Shown here: positions 6,401-16,046 of the stretch, in pieces
Layout of the letters: every line of letters starts with the position of its first letter
Position numbering within the stretch: the first letter of the stretch is position 1
Position numbers and translations under genes: made by a program
Source of the DNA: an uncultured Roseburia sp.
Lineage (GTDB): Bacteria; Bacillota; Clostridia; Lachnospirales; Lachnospiraceae
Assembly: GCA_900539115.1 (NCBI GenBank)
Contig: UQAQ01000027.1
Span: forward strand, 1-39,895
Length of the DNA: 39,895 bases
Direction of reading: 5' to 3'
The notes under the pieces: model-generated
What the model was told of the DNA's origin: nothing
The model's input: the letters and a program-made list of their open reading frames with translations, nothing else
Database searches by the model: none

Positions 6401-8089
6401 TTATTTTCCCGGGCGATAAGAACTCTTCATTGACACAATGCGGTTAAATACCTGATGTCCTTCGTTCGTATCTTTCGTATCTACACAGAAATATCCGGTT
6501 CTCATAAATTGGAAACGGTCTCCCGGTTTTGCCTCCGCAAGGGCCGGCTCCACATAACAATTCTCTAATACTTTCAAAGAGTCCGGGTTAATGTTGACAG
6601 AACCGTCTTCATTGTAAACCCCTTTCTCTTCATCCACAAGGTTTTCATACAAACGCACTTCCGCTGTCGCTGCCGTCGGTGCAGCTACCCAGTGGATCGT
6701 TCCTTTTACTTTTCTTCCGGTAAATCCGGAACCACTCTTTGTCTCCGGATCGTACGTACAATGAATCTCCGTTACCTTTCCGTTTTCATCGGTTACATAA
6801 TCCTGGCATGTTACAAAATACGCACTCATCAGACGTACTTCATTTCCAGGGAACAAACGGAAATATTTACGAGGAGGCTCAATCATAAAGTCGTCTCTCT
6901 CGATATAAAGTTCTCTGGCAAATGGCACTTTTCTTGTACCCATCTCAGGATTTTCCTGATTGTTTGGTACATCCAGATATTCTACCTGACCTTCCGGATA
7001 ATTGGTGATCACCAGTTTGATCGGATCCAAGATCGCCATCATACGAGGCTGCGTCATCTTCAGATCTTCACGGATACAATATTCAAGCATCGCATAATCT
7101 ACGGAACTATTGCTCTTTGATACACCGGCAAGTTCCATAAACTTACGAATGGATGAAGCTGTAAATCCACGACGGCGAAGTGCTGTGATGGAAACAAGAC
7201 GCGGATCATCCCATCCGTCTACCACGCCATCTTCTACCAGTTTCTTAATATATCGTTTTCCGGTAATTACATTGGTCAAATACATCTTTGCAAATTCAAT
7301 CTGCCGAGGCGGTACTTCAAATTCACACTCGCGTACAACCCAGTCATACAGTGGGCGGTGGTCCTCAAATTCCAGGGTACAGATAGAATGACTGATTCCT
7401 TCTACTGCATCCTCGATCGGATGCGCAAAATCGTACATCGGATAAATGCACCATTTGTCGCCCGTATTGTGATGCGTAATGTGTGCCACACGATACAGGA
7501 TTGGATCACGCATATTGATATTCGGCGAACTCATATCAATTTTCGCACGGAGAACTTTTTCGCCATCTTTAAATTCTCCATTTTTCATTTTTGTAAATAA
7601 TTCCAAATTTTCTTCTGCGGAACGGTCGCGGTATGGACTATTTTTGCCCGGCTCTGTCAGAGTTCCACGGTACTCGCGGATCTCATCCGGTGTAAGGTCA
7701 CATACATAAGCTTTGCCTTTTTTGATCAATTTGACCGCACATTCATACATCTGGTCAAAATAATTGGACGCAAAATATACCGGCGGCTTTTCTCCACCGC
7801 AGATCCAAACAACATCTTCCAAAATAGAATTTACAAATTCTTCCTTTTCTTTTGTCGGGTTTGTATCATCAAAACGAAGATTAAATGTTCCATTATATTT
7901 TTTTGCCAGTCCCTGATTGAGCAAGATCGACTTTGCATGTCCAATATGCAGGTAGCCGTTTGGCTCGGGTGGGAAACGTGTCATAATATTTTTATAGACA
8001 CCTTCAGCAAGATCCTTTTCAATTTCCTGTTCAATAAAGTTTTTCGAAATAACTTCTTCTTTTTCTTCCTCTCTCTTCTCTGTTGCCAT
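6401..8089 (-). CDS. glnS: Glutaminyl-tRNA synthetase
   Basis: Charges tRNA-Gln with glutamine in the cytosol; class I synthetase of 562 residues, normal for the bacterial family. The catalytic N-terminal half has PPEPNGYLHIGHAKS (HIGH at 48-51), LRFDDTNP (~71) and CIYPMYDFAHPIEDA (~214). Where the E. coli enzyme has VMSKRKL, this protein reads VITGKRYI (274-281): Met-Ser of the KMSKS loop become Thr-Gly while the lysine is kept. The C-terminal half is the two-barrel anticodon-binding region; there is no YqeY extension. GGAGG precedes ATG 8089 by 10 nt. It lies between recO and the DUF2225 gene. Confidence 0.96.
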   Translation of the reverse strand: MATEKREEEKEEVISKNFIEQEIEKDLAEGVYKNIMTRFPPEPNGYLHIGHAKSILLNQGLAKKYNGTFNLRFDDTNPTKEKEEFVNSILEDVVWICGGEKPPVYFASNYFDQMYECAVKLIKKGKAYVCDLTPDEIREYRGTLTEPGKNSPYRDRSAEENLELFTKMKNGEFKDGEKVLRAKIDMSSPNINMRDPILYRVAHITHHNTGDKWCIYPMYDFAHPIEDAVEGISHSICTLEFEDHRPLYDWVVRECEFEVPPRQIEFAKMYLTNVITGKRYIKKLVEDGVVDGWDDPRLVSITALRRRGFTASSIRKFMELAGVSKSNSSVDYAMLEYCIREDLKMTQPRMMAILDPIKLVITNYPEGQVEYLDVPNNQENPEMGTRKVPFARELYIERDDFMIEPPRKYFRLFPGNEVRLMSAYFVTCQDYVTDENGKVTEIHCTYDPETKSGSGFTGRKVKGTIHWVAAPTAATAEVRLYENLVDEEKGVYNEDGSVNINPDSLKVLENCYVEPALAEAKPGDRFQFMRTGYFCVDTKDTNEGHQVFNRIVSMKSSYRPGK

Positions 8090-8174
8090 TGAATTGAAGC
8101 CTCCTTAACACACGTATATTGTATATGATACCACATAGTTTTCGAAAAAGAAAGACAAAAATTTTATCATTGTC

Positions 8175-8930
8175 TCAAAATAACAGCAGATCATCTAACA
8201 TTTGCGCGGATTGAAATTTTTTGTCAATGTGTTTTTCAAAATAATCCTTCACAACCAGATTTAATTCCTTCATCACATGCTCTGAGACAGAAAATGTATA
8301 CAATGTTTTCACAGGGGATGCCACGATACGCTGTAATATGTACGTCGTCGAGCCACTGATTTGATATGCGCCGCGTCCGTTGTACGGTTCTTTTTCATAA
8401 CATGCTTCGCACAAAATGCCGGCTTTCTGTGGATGGAAATAAAACAGTTCGTCTTTTCTTCCGCACTCAATGCACGCAAATAAACGGGGAGCTTCCCCGT
8501 TTAAAGCGATCAATTTAAACTCGTAAATCCGTCTTACCAGTTCCCGGGAAAGGGACGGCACCTTTAAGGCGCGGAGAGACTGGTATAACAATTTCAACAT
8601 CTCCCGGGTATCCATATTTTCCATTGTCACATATTCTGCCACTTCACAGAAATACATGCCCATGTAAATATCTTCCAATTCTTCCCGGATGTCCGAAAAA
8701 TAATTTTTCACGTTTACCGAAGAAATCGTATAGGAATCTCTTCCCCGGTAAAGTTCAAATTCACCAAACGTAAATGGTTCACTCGCCGCGATCAGGGAAC
8801 TTTTTGGTCGTCTTGCCCCTCTGGCAAACGCAGAAATCTTACCACGTTCCCGCGTTAAGATCACAACCCGCTTATCGTATTCCCCCACGGGAGTCCCCGA
8901 AAGCACCATTCCTGTCACTTTTTCCTGCAT
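8175..8930 (-). CDS. recO: DNA repair protein RecO
   Basis: Recombination mediator that, with RecR and RecF, loads RecA onto SSB-coated gaps. The protein is 251 residues, with an N-terminal OB fold (MQEKVTGMVLSGTPVGEYDK onward, then LTRERGKISAFARGARRPKS) and a helical part holding a four-cysteine zinc finger, CIEC...CEAC near residues 150-172. Start 8930 is preferred over an in-frame ATG at 8978 because the N-terminus then aligns with known RecO. Its Shine-Dalgarno is modest (GGAGAA 11 nt upstream), consistent with translation coupled to the overlapping YqzL-like frame. Confidence 0.95.
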   Translation of the reverse strand: MQEKVTGMVLSGTPVGEYDKRVVILTRERGKISAFARGARRPKSSLIAASEPFTFGEFELYRGRDSYTISSVNVKNYFSDIREELEDIYMGMYFCEVAEYVTMENMDTREMLKLLYQSLRALKVPSLSRELVRRIYEFKLIALNGEAPRLFACIECGRKDELFYFHPQKAGILCEACYEKEPYNGRGAYQISGSTTYILQRIVASPVKTLYTFSVSEHVMKELNLVVKDYFEKHIDKKFQSAQMLDDLLLF

Positions 8931-9075
8931 CCTGCATCTTCTCCATCTCATCCGAATACCGGCTGCCGCCAAATGCACTTTGGGACCGCGCCGTATGTTC
9001 CGATGAATTTACATAATTCAGATAATCCGAAATCTTTCCGGATTGATAAAATTCATTCCAAAACTTATTGTTCAT
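8872..9075 (-). CDS. YqzL-like small protein between era and recO
   Basis: The product is 67 residues from ATG 9075, which has GGAGG 8 nt upstream. The N-terminal segment FWNEFYQSGKISDYLNYVN resembles the start of Bacillus YqzL (Trp, Phe, Gln-Ser/Thr-Gly, Ile, Tyr-Leu in register), and the position between era and recO is the same as in Bacillus. Compared with the ~47-residue Bacillus protein it has a Ser/Arg/Gly-rich tail of about 45 residues that overlaps the first 59 bp of recO in another frame. Function unknown even in Bacillus. The tail may simply be the cost of the overlap, which would couple translation to recO. Confidence 0.75.
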   Translation of the reverse strand: MNNKFWNEFYQSGKISDYLNYVNSSEHTARSQSAFGGSRYSDEMEKMQDAGKSDRNGAFGDSRGGIR

Positions 9076-9180
9076 AATGGCTTCCTCCGTCGTTATTGAT
9101 ATTACTATCTTCTCCACATCGGGAACCATCTATACGAGGGATTTTATTCCATCTGTAACGATTGCGGAAAAACCGAACCG

Positions 9181-10101
9181 TTATTCTTTCTTATCATACC
9201 CAAAATTCTTCAAAAGAAAATCGCTGTCACGCCAGTCTTTCTTTACTTTGACCCACAGTTTCAGGTTGACCTTTTTCTGAAGCATTTCTTCAATCTCACG
9301 CCGCGCCTGCGTACCGATCTTTTTCAGCATCTGACCCTGCTTTCCGATAATGATTCCTTTGTGGGAATCGCGTTCGCAGATGATTGTCGCGTCGATATCG
9401 TACATATTTTTATTGTTATGGCGAAGTTTCATCTGGTCTACCGCCACCGCAATGCCATGCGGAATCTCATCTGCCAGCAGACGAAGTGCTTTTTCACGGA
9501 TCAGCTCTGCTACGATCTGACGCACCGGCTGATCCGTCACCGTATCGTCGTCGTAAAACGCCGGTCCCTCTTCCAGATAGCGGAACATCACGTCGACGAG
9601 ATGATCCACGCTCTCTCCGGTCCACGCAGAAACCGGAACGATCTCATCAAACTCCATGATCTGCTGATAGGCATCAATACAGGCAAGAAGTTCTTCTTTT
9701 TTCACCGTATCAATCTTATTCATAACCAGAATAACCGGAATATGAGCTTTTTTCAACTGCTCCGCGATGTGGCGTTCCCCTTTTCCGATAAACGTCGTCG
9801 CTTCCACCAGCCACAGGATCATATCCACTTCGTCAAACGTACGCTCTGCCACGGTAACCATGTACTCGCCAAGTTTATTCTTTGCCTTGTGGATTCCCGG
9901 TGTGTCCAAAAAGACAATCTGTCCTCTCTCATCATGATACACCGTCTGAATCCGGTTTCTCGTCGTCTGTGGCTTATTGCTCGTAATCGCGATCTTCTGT
10001 CCGATAATGCGGTTCATCAACGTAGACTTCCCGACATTGGGTCTTCCTACCAGCGACACAAATCCCGATTTAAACGGCTCTTTCGTTTTGTTCTCCTCCA
10101 T
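9181..10101 (-). CDS. era: GTPase Era
   Basis: A 306-residue GTPase that binds 16S rRNA and assists 30S subunit maturation. The G domain has GRPNVGKST (G1, ~19), PQTTRNR (G2), DTPGIHK (G3, ~67) and NKID (G4). The C-terminal KH domain is marked by IIIGKQGQMLKKIG (~266), which grips the rRNA 3' end. The full family length is present. It follows the M16 peptidase by 20 bp and is followed by the YqzL-like gene after ~105 bp and by recO, the conserved Firmicutes order. Confidence 0.97.
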   Translation of the reverse strand: MEENKTKEPFKSGFVSLVGRPNVGKSTLMNRIIGQKIAITSNKPQTTRNRIQTVYHDERGQIVFLDTPGIHKAKNKLGEYMVTVAERTFDEVDMILWLVEATTFIGKGERHIAEQLKKAHIPVILVMNKIDTVKKEELLACIDAYQQIMEFDEIVPVSAWTGESVDHLVDVMFRYLEEGPAFYDDDTVTDQPVRQIVAELIREKALRLLADEIPHGIAVAVDQMKLRHNNKNMYDIDATIICERDSHKGIIIGKQGQMLKKIGTQARREIEEMLQKKVNLKLWVKVKKDWRDSDFLLKNFGYDKKE

Positions 10102-10121
10102 CTGCTGCTCCTTTCCTTCAT

Positions 10122-13043
10122 TTATAACGTATCGATGCAGCCAAACAATTCTGCATTTTCTTTTACTTTTTCTTCATTTCCAAGAACGCAGATTCTGCCA
10201 TCTGCCAATATGGCATCCACCATATCGGCTGCACGACGAATATCTTCTACAGATGTAGAAAGTATCTCATCTCTTTCTTTTTGGACATCTTCCACTTTCA
10301 TTTCCGAAAAATAAGCTCCCATGGAACGGCTTCCCTTGGTTTTCGGTGTCAATGGTGTATCTACCGCACTGATCGTACCGATGATGGATTTTGTCATCTC
10401 ACGCTCTTCGGCCTCGTAAGACCGCAGATATTCTGCCACCTTTTTGTATGTTTCATTTGTCTCAGCCAGTTTCGGATCGCGGTAAGATACGAAATATCCA
10501 TCTCCCGAACTTGGGAATCCACACATAACACCATATGCACCGCCTTTCACACGGACTTCATTCCACAGGAATCCGTAACTGAGCATGGCACGTACGACAC
10601 GGTAAGAGCCGTGGTACGGGACACCGCGGTCTACGAAATTCCCACTTCGTGCCACATACTGTACCTGTCCTGCCGTCTTGAATCCCTCATTCTGGTGCCT
10701 GTCATCAAAGGAGATCTGTGGCTGTATATTTCCATCTTCTTCCGGTTTCTCCGGCATCTTTTCGGCAAATTTCACGAACGCTTTTTCAAATCCGTCATAC
10801 GCATCCTTCGCACAGGTAATTCCTGCCATCATCTTATCCTTTGTAAAGATTTCTTGCACAAGCATTTTCAAGATGGCAATCGTATTCTCTTTGTATTCGT
10901 CAAAATGATCATTTAACTGCTTTAAGAAGCGGTAGTAGGATATTCCATTCATCGCCTCATCGTATTTTCCCATCCGGGAGCCATACGAAAGCGCACGGTT
11001 GACCGCCGTACTATGTCCGGCAGAAATCAGTCGCATATACAATGCCGATGCATTCTCACTTACGATTTCTTTCAAACGTTTTTCATCCTCCAAATGTGAC
11101 GTTTTCAATGCCTCATCCAGCAGTTCAAATACTTTTTCTGTCTTTTCCTCAAACACTTTGGCACGAAAGATCATGAACGCTTTATATTCCTTTGGCTGTT
11201 TGTATTTCCGGGACAGCAGGGTATCAAACGTAAAATCTCCTGCATTTTGCAAAATCTCGTTGGAAAATGCCAATTTATCATGCGCATCCGTGTCCACGCA
11301 GCCAATCAGCGATGTCAAAAGGCTGATATACGGCGCATATTCTGCCAGAAGCGGTTTAATATCAAAGTATAAATCAATATAGTAAATTCCATTGGTAAAA
11401 TAATCATGGTGAAGAACCTTGGTTCCCTTTACGTCTTTCTCAATATTGGAAAATGGAAGTGCTTTCTTTCCGATGTCTTCGCGGGACAATAACGGAATCT
11501 TTTCCAAATCTTCTTTTGGTGTCGGTTCTTCCTGATAACGGATCAGTTCTTCGGTCTCGTGCACAAGGTTTTCTTTTTCTTCCTGAGAAAGCGTGTCGAA
11601 ATATTTCCGGCATTTTTCAGCCTCCGCACGATCCTGCTCCGCAGTAAGTCCAGTCTTTGGTGCTGCCGTCACGATGGAACGGTGTGTATTATCCAAAAGA
11701 TACGTCTGAATCAGGGATTCAAAATATCCGTCTTCCATTTTCTCACGAAGACGCTTAAATGTATCATTCGCGCTGATATGAATAAATGGTTTTTCGCTGT
11801 CATAAAGCCAGCTGTCAAACATCTGAAGCCCATACATCAATCCCTTTGGATAGGAACCAAAATCTGCCTCACGGTAACGGAACTCAAGGGCATTCAGTCC
11901 CGCATTCAGAGAGTCTTTATTGATTCCTTCTTTTACAAGTTTCTCCAGCTCTTTGCGGATAATTCTTACAAATTCTTCCTTGTTTGATACTTCCGTATTT
12001 TTCGCAATGATCGAGAAAAACGGCTGGCAGATGCTCTCTTCAAAGAAGCTGATGATCTCGCTTCCGATTCCTGCATCGACAAGTGCCTGTTTGACCGGTG
12101 CGCCCACGCCCTGAATCAGCACATAATTCAGCACCTGAAATGCGATGTAAAGGTCGCGGTCAAGTGAGTTTCCGGTTACGGCATTGTAGCTGATATAGGA
12201 CTTATCTTTATCCGATTCGCCTTCCGCAAGAGAATAAAAAGCATCCACTTCTGCCGGCTTATCAAATGCCTTCTGTGGCTTGATCTCGGAATCCACTTTC
12301 AGATGATCAAAATGAGACAGATATTTTTCATCCATCCATGTCAGTTTTTCTTCCATATCCATATCGCCGTAAAGGTAGATGTAACTGTTTGACGGATGAT
12401 AGTATTTACTGTGAAAATCAAGGTAATCCCGATAGGTCAGATTCGGAATATCCACCGGATCTCCGCCGGATTCAAACCCATAACCGGTATCCGGGTACAA
12501 GGACTGCTGGATCTTTCGCTCGATCAGCTGTTCCGGAGAGGAAAAGACTCCCTTCATCTCATTAAATACAACCCCGTTATAAGTCAAAGGTCCGTCCACA
12601 GAATCCAGGTGATAGTGCCATCCTTCCTGTTTAAAGATCTTCTCTTCTTTGTAAATATTTGGATAAAACACCGCATCCATATACACATGCATTAAGTTCT
12701 GAAAATCCTTATCATTGCAGCTTGCCACCGGATAAACAGTCTTATCCGGATACGTCATGGCGTTCAAAAACGTATTTAATGATCCCTTTGCCAGTTCAAT
12801 AAACGGATCTTTTACCGGAAACTCTTTGGACCCACAGAGTACCGTATGTTCCACGATGTGCGCTACGCCTGTGGAATCTTTTGGCGGAGTACGGAATCCG
12901 ATGGAAAATACCTTATTGTCGTCCGTCGTTTCGATGGCTGCCACTTTCGCTTTTGTTTTGTCATGTTCCAAAAGATATCCTGTCGCATTTAATTCTTTCA
13001 ATTCTTGTTTCTGTAAGATCGTATAACCTTTTACCTGTTTCAT
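10122..13043 (-). CDS. M16C-type zinc metallopeptidase (PreP/falcilysin-like)
   Basis: A 973-residue protein with four ~230-residue homologous domains, as in presequence protease and falcilysin. The inverted zinc motif H62-I-V-E65-H66 and third ligand E162 (FNEMKGVF) show that the N-terminal domain is catalytically competent. The C-terminal half carries the expected pseudo-domain with GGAYGVMCGF (substrate-side Arg/Tyr region). There is no signal peptide, so it is probably cytosolic, degrading short unfolded peptides in a closed chamber; that role is inferred from the family. It lies 15 bp after glgB and 20 bp before era, within a tight operon. Confidence 0.93.
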   Translation of the reverse strand: MKQVKGYTILQKQELKELNATGYLLEHDKTKAKVAAIETTDDNKVFSIGFRTPPKDSTGVAHIVEHTVLCGSKEFPVKDPFIELAKGSLNTFLNAMTYPDKTVYPVASCNDKDFQNLMHVYMDAVFYPNIYKEEKIFKQEGWHYHLDSVDGPLTYNGVVFNEMKGVFSSPEQLIERKIQQSLYPDTGYGFESGGDPVDIPNLTYRDYLDFHSKYYHPSNSYIYLYGDMDMEEKLTWMDEKYLSHFDHLKVDSEIKPQKAFDKPAEVDAFYSLAEGESDKDKSYISYNAVTGNSLDRDLYIAFQVLNYVLIQGVGAPVKQALVDAGIGSEIISFFEESICQPFFSIIAKNTEVSNKEEFVRIIRKELEKLVKEGINKDSLNAGLNALEFRYREADFGSYPKGLMYGLQMFDSWLYDSEKPFIHISANDTFKRLREKMEDGYFESLIQTYLLDNTHRSIVTAAPKTGLTAEQDRAEAEKCRKYFDTLSQEEKENLVHETEELIRYQEEPTPKEDLEKIPLLSREDIGKKALPFSNIEKDVKGTKVLHHDYFTNGIYYIDLYFDIKPLLAEYAPYISLLTSLIGCVDTDAHDKLAFSNEILQNAGDFTFDTLLSRKYKQPKEYKAFMIFRAKVFEEKTEKVFELLDEALKTSHLEDEKRLKEIVSENASALYMRLISAGHSTAVNRALSYGSRMGKYDEAMNGISYYRFLKQLNDHFDEYKENTIAILKMLVQEIFTKDKMMAGITCAKDAYDGFEKAFVKFAEKMPEKPEEDGNIQPQISFDDRHQNEGFKTAGQVQYVARSGNFVDRGVPYHGSYRVVRAMLSYGFLWNEVRVKGGAYGVMCGFPSSGDGYFVSYRDPKLAETNETYKKVAEYLRSYEAEEREMTKSIIGTISAVDTPLTPKTKGSRSMGAYFSEMKVEDVQKERDEILSTSVEDIRRAADMVDAILADGRICVLGNEEKVKENAELFGCIDTL

Positions 13044-13058
13044 ATTGATCTATAGCCC

Positions 13059-15323
13059 TCATTTCTTCTTTCTTTTACGATTTACCGGCTGTTCCGGCTG
13101 ATAACTGAAAATCTGGATCGCGGTCGGAGCCAGCGTAAAGGTAATACTCTGCTCCATACCATCCATTTTTTCCTTTTTACTGTTTTTTAAACGCGGATTG
13201 GTATGATTTTCGCCACCATACACGATCGCATCGCTGTTTAAGATTTCTTTATATTTTCCGGCATATGGCACGCCTAACTTAAATTCGGAATAGCAAACCG
13301 GAGTAAAGTTGCATACAACGAGCAGCTTTTCGTCCTCTGCTTCGCGCATAAAGGCAATGACACTGTGATCAGCGTCTAACATGCTGACCCACTCAAATCC
13401 GTCCGGAATCTCATCCCAGGCATACATTGCCGGATGTGCCTTATAAAATTTCCAAAGATCCGCGACAAAGTCCTGAAGCATCCGGTGGGACGATTTTACC
13501 CGAATCACTTCACCGGTATCACTTGCCATCGCTTTTCCGTCTGCAAGCAGGCTCCAGTCAAGTCCCCGCTCTTCACTCCATTCGCTGATCTGTCCGAAAT
13601 CCTGTCCCATAAACAGTAACTTTTTGCCCGGATGTGCTGCCATATAACCAAAACTCTGACGCAGTCCGGCAAGTTTCTGTGCCGGTGTTCCCGGCATTTT
13701 CCGGTACATGGATCCCTTCATATGTACCACTTCATCGTGGGAAAATACAAGCATGAAATTTTCCGAATACTGGTAAACCATACTAAATGTGATCATACCA
13801 TGACGGCCTTTTCGGAAAAGTGGATCCGTCTTAATGTATTCGAGATAGTCATTCATCCAGCCCATATTCCATTTGAAGTCAAATCCCAAACCGCCTTCTT
13901 CGATATTTCCGGTTACCATCGGCCATGCCGTCGATTCTTCTGCGATCGAAAGGCTTCCGTCTTTGCGGTCTTTGATCTTTTGATTTAATTTCTTTAAAAA
14001 TTCGATGGCTTCAAGATTTTCATTGCCGCCGTACATATTGGCGATCCACTCTCCGTCCTGCTTGCCGTAATCGAGATAAAGCATCGAAGCTACCGCGTCA
14101 AGGCGAAGCCCGTCTGCGTGATATTGTTCCAGCCAGAATAATGCATTGGCGATAAGGTAATTCGCCACCTGCGGACGGCCGTAATTGTAAATGAGCGTTC
14201 CCCAGTGTGGATGTTCGCCCTGTCGTTTATCAAGGTGTTCATACAGACAAGTACCGTCAAAACGTCCCAGTCCATGTTCGTCTTTGGGAAAATGTGCAGG
14301 AACCCAGTCTAAGATCACGCCAATGCCTGCCTGGTGCAGGTAATCGACAAAATACATAAAATCTTCCGGTGTTCCATAACGTGAAGTCGGTGCATAATAC
14401 CCGACAACCTGGTACCCCCAGGAAGCATCCAGCGGATGTTCCATCACCGGCATAAGTTCCACGTGTGTATACCCCATTTTTTTACAATACTCTGCAGTTT
14501 TGTGAGCCAGTTCACGATAGGTATAAAAACCGCCACCGATCGGTTTTTCAAAAGATCCAAGGTGCATCTCATAAATGACCATCGGCTCTTTTTTCCAATT
14601 GGTCTGTTTTCTCTTTTTCAGCCAGTCTGCATCCTGCCACTCGTATTCGTCAATACTCCAGACAATGCTTGCACTCGCCGGACGTTTTTCGGCATAAAAG
14701 CCATACGGATCGGCCTTCATCACGGTTTTTCCATCGTATCCGTGAACTTCGTATTTATAAATATCGCCATCGCCGACTTCCGGCACAAACAGCTCAAAGA
14801 TACCGCTTTCGAGGCGGCGCATCGGATGAAGTCTGCCATCCCAGTTGTTAAAATCACCGACGACACTGACACTGACCGCATTCGGTGCCCAGACAGCAAA
14901 CCACGTACCGGCATATCCTGCCACATGTCCCGGGTGTGCTCCCAGTTTCTCATAGATTTTGTCATGCTCTCCACCGGCAAACATCACTTCATCCATCGCA
15001 TCGACAAAATGGTCCGCCGCATAAGTGTCAATAACTTCCATTTTCCCCGTTTTATACTGTACCTGATACGTGTATTCCGGTATCTTCTTACCAACCATCA
15101 ATGCTGCGAAATAACCACAGTCATCCATTTTTTTCATAATAACGGTACGGCTTTTCCCTTTGATCTTGATCAGTACTTTATCTGCTTCCGGAAAGAAACA
15201 GCGGAACAAGATGCCGTCTTCGACTACCGCCGCTCCCAAAACGTCTTCTGCATTCCGACATTCGGCATATTCCAGATCCTCGATCTTCGGCCAGTCCATA
15301 TAATCTTCCAGTTTCTTTTTCAT
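13059..15323 (-). CDS. glgB: 1,4-alpha-glucan branching enzyme
   Basis: GH13 enzyme that forms alpha-1,6 branches in glycogen. Its 754 residues comprise an extra N-terminal domain (~1-120), a CBM48 module (~138-205, with WAPNA and GDFNNWDG), the catalytic TIM barrel and a C-terminal beta domain. The catalytic set is visible: nucleophile D409 in GLRLDAV, acid/base in AEEST (462-463), and H529-D530 in FSHDEVVH; HPLDASWGYQ near 296 is typical of branching enzymes. It ends in a Lys/Arg-rich tail. No other glycogen gene is nearby; neighbours are a YesL-like membrane protein (26 bp upstream) and the M16C peptidase. Confidence 0.96.
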   Translation of the reverse strand: MKKKLEDYMDWPKIEDLEYAECRNAEDVLGAAVVEDGILFRCFFPEADKVLIKIKGKSRTVIMKKMDDCGYFAALMVGKKIPEYTYQVQYKTGKMEVIDTYAADHFVDAMDEVMFAGGEHDKIYEKLGAHPGHVAGYAGTWFAVWAPNAVSVSVVGDFNNWDGRLHPMRRLESGIFELFVPEVGDGDIYKYEVHGYDGKTVMKADPYGFYAEKRPASASIVWSIDEYEWQDADWLKKRKQTNWKKEPMVIYEMHLGSFEKPIGGGFYTYRELAHKTAEYCKKMGYTHVELMPVMEHPLDASWGYQVVGYYAPTSRYGTPEDFMYFVDYLHQAGIGVILDWVPAHFPKDEHGLGRFDGTCLYEHLDKRQGEHPHWGTLIYNYGRPQVANYLIANALFWLEQYHADGLRLDAVASMLYLDYGKQDGEWIANMYGGNENLEAIEFLKKLNQKIKDRKDGSLSIAEESTAWPMVTGNIEEGGLGFDFKWNMGWMNDYLEYIKTDPLFRKGRHGMITFSMVYQYSENFMLVFSHDEVVHMKGSMYRKMPGTPAQKLAGLRQSFGYMAAHPGKKLLFMGQDFGQISEWSEERGLDWSLLADGKAMASDTGEVIRVKSSHRMLQDFVADLWKFYKAHPAMYAWDEIPDGFEWVSMLDADHSVIAFMREAEDEKLLVVCNFTPVCYSEFKLGVPYAGKYKEILNSDAIVYGGENHTNPRLKNSKKEKMDGMEQSITFTLAPTAIQIFSYQPEQPVNRKRKKK

Positions 15324-15349
15324 AAATATCTCCTTTCGAATGTGTTTCC

Positions 15350-16018
15350 TTATTCCTCATACCATTCGACAATTTCTTCTCCATTTTCCGTATAACGTTT
15401 CTCCGGCTTTGGCATATATTTTTTCAATAAATGCTCCATCGGGAACGTATATAGAAAAGATCCCAGTCCCGGTACAAACAACAAAAAAATCGGCAACTGC
15501 ACACGGAATCCGGCATAAATTCCAAATCCTGCCACAAATAAAATCGCCAAAAAGCACAATGTGTGAAGGAAATGACGGAATGACATATACAATGCATAAC
15601 GCAGAATCCCTCTTACATTCATATTAAAACGTGACAGCAGACAGAAAGCATAGCTGGCAACACAGGTGACGATAAACGCAAGCGCAATATACACGCCTAC
15701 CAGATAACCGCCTGCCGCATTTGATGTATTAAAGGTTGTCAAGTTGAAATACAACAAGCCATAAATGGCTGCAAAAATGAGCCACATCAATGTCGCCGGC
15801 TTAAAATTCAATTTAAAGCTGTGCCAGAACTCCGACCACACATATCCTCTGTCTTTGCGAAGTACCTTAGCACTCACATAATACAGTGATGTCGTCGCTG
15901 CACCGATCGTCACGAGCGGCACACAAAATACAACATAGATCAAGCTGAGCCAGCCAATATCAAATAATTTTGACAATGCCCTCATAAGCGGGTTATTTAC
16001 ATTAAACAAACGATCCAT
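15350..16018 (-). CDS. YesL/DUF624 family membrane protein
   Basis: A 222-residue integral membrane protein with about five hydrophobic segments. The N-terminal part (NNPLMRALSKLFDIGWLSLI, followed by FCVPLVTIGAATTSLYYV) is the signature region of the YesL/DUF624 family, often encoded next to carbohydrate genes in Firmicutes. The C-terminus is a charged cytoplasmic tail with KPEKRYTENGEE. Biochemical role unknown. It sits 26 bp before glgB and 28 bp after the DUF1015 gene in the same direction. Confidence 0.88.
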   Translation of the reverse strand: MDRLFNVNNPLMRALSKLFDIGWLSLIYVVFCVPLVTIGAATTSLYYVSAKVLRKDRGYVWSEFWHSFKLNFKPATLMWLIFAAIYGLLYFNLTTFNTSNAAGGYLVGVYIALAFIVTCVASYAFCLLSRFNMNVRGILRYALYMSFRHFLHTLCFLAILFVAGFGIYAGFRVQLPIFLLFVPGLGSFLYTFPMEHLLKKYMPKPEKRYTENGEEIVEWYEE

Positions 16019-16046
16019 TCTTTTTCTTCCTTTCTTCGCTTAGCAC

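Noticed and set aside
9361..10314. Long plus-strand open frames antisense to era, and similar frames elsewhere (e.g. 14436-15395, 23538-24881)
   Set aside because: They are mirror frames of strongly conserved minus-strand genes, have no ribosome-binding sites and encode no recognisable domains.
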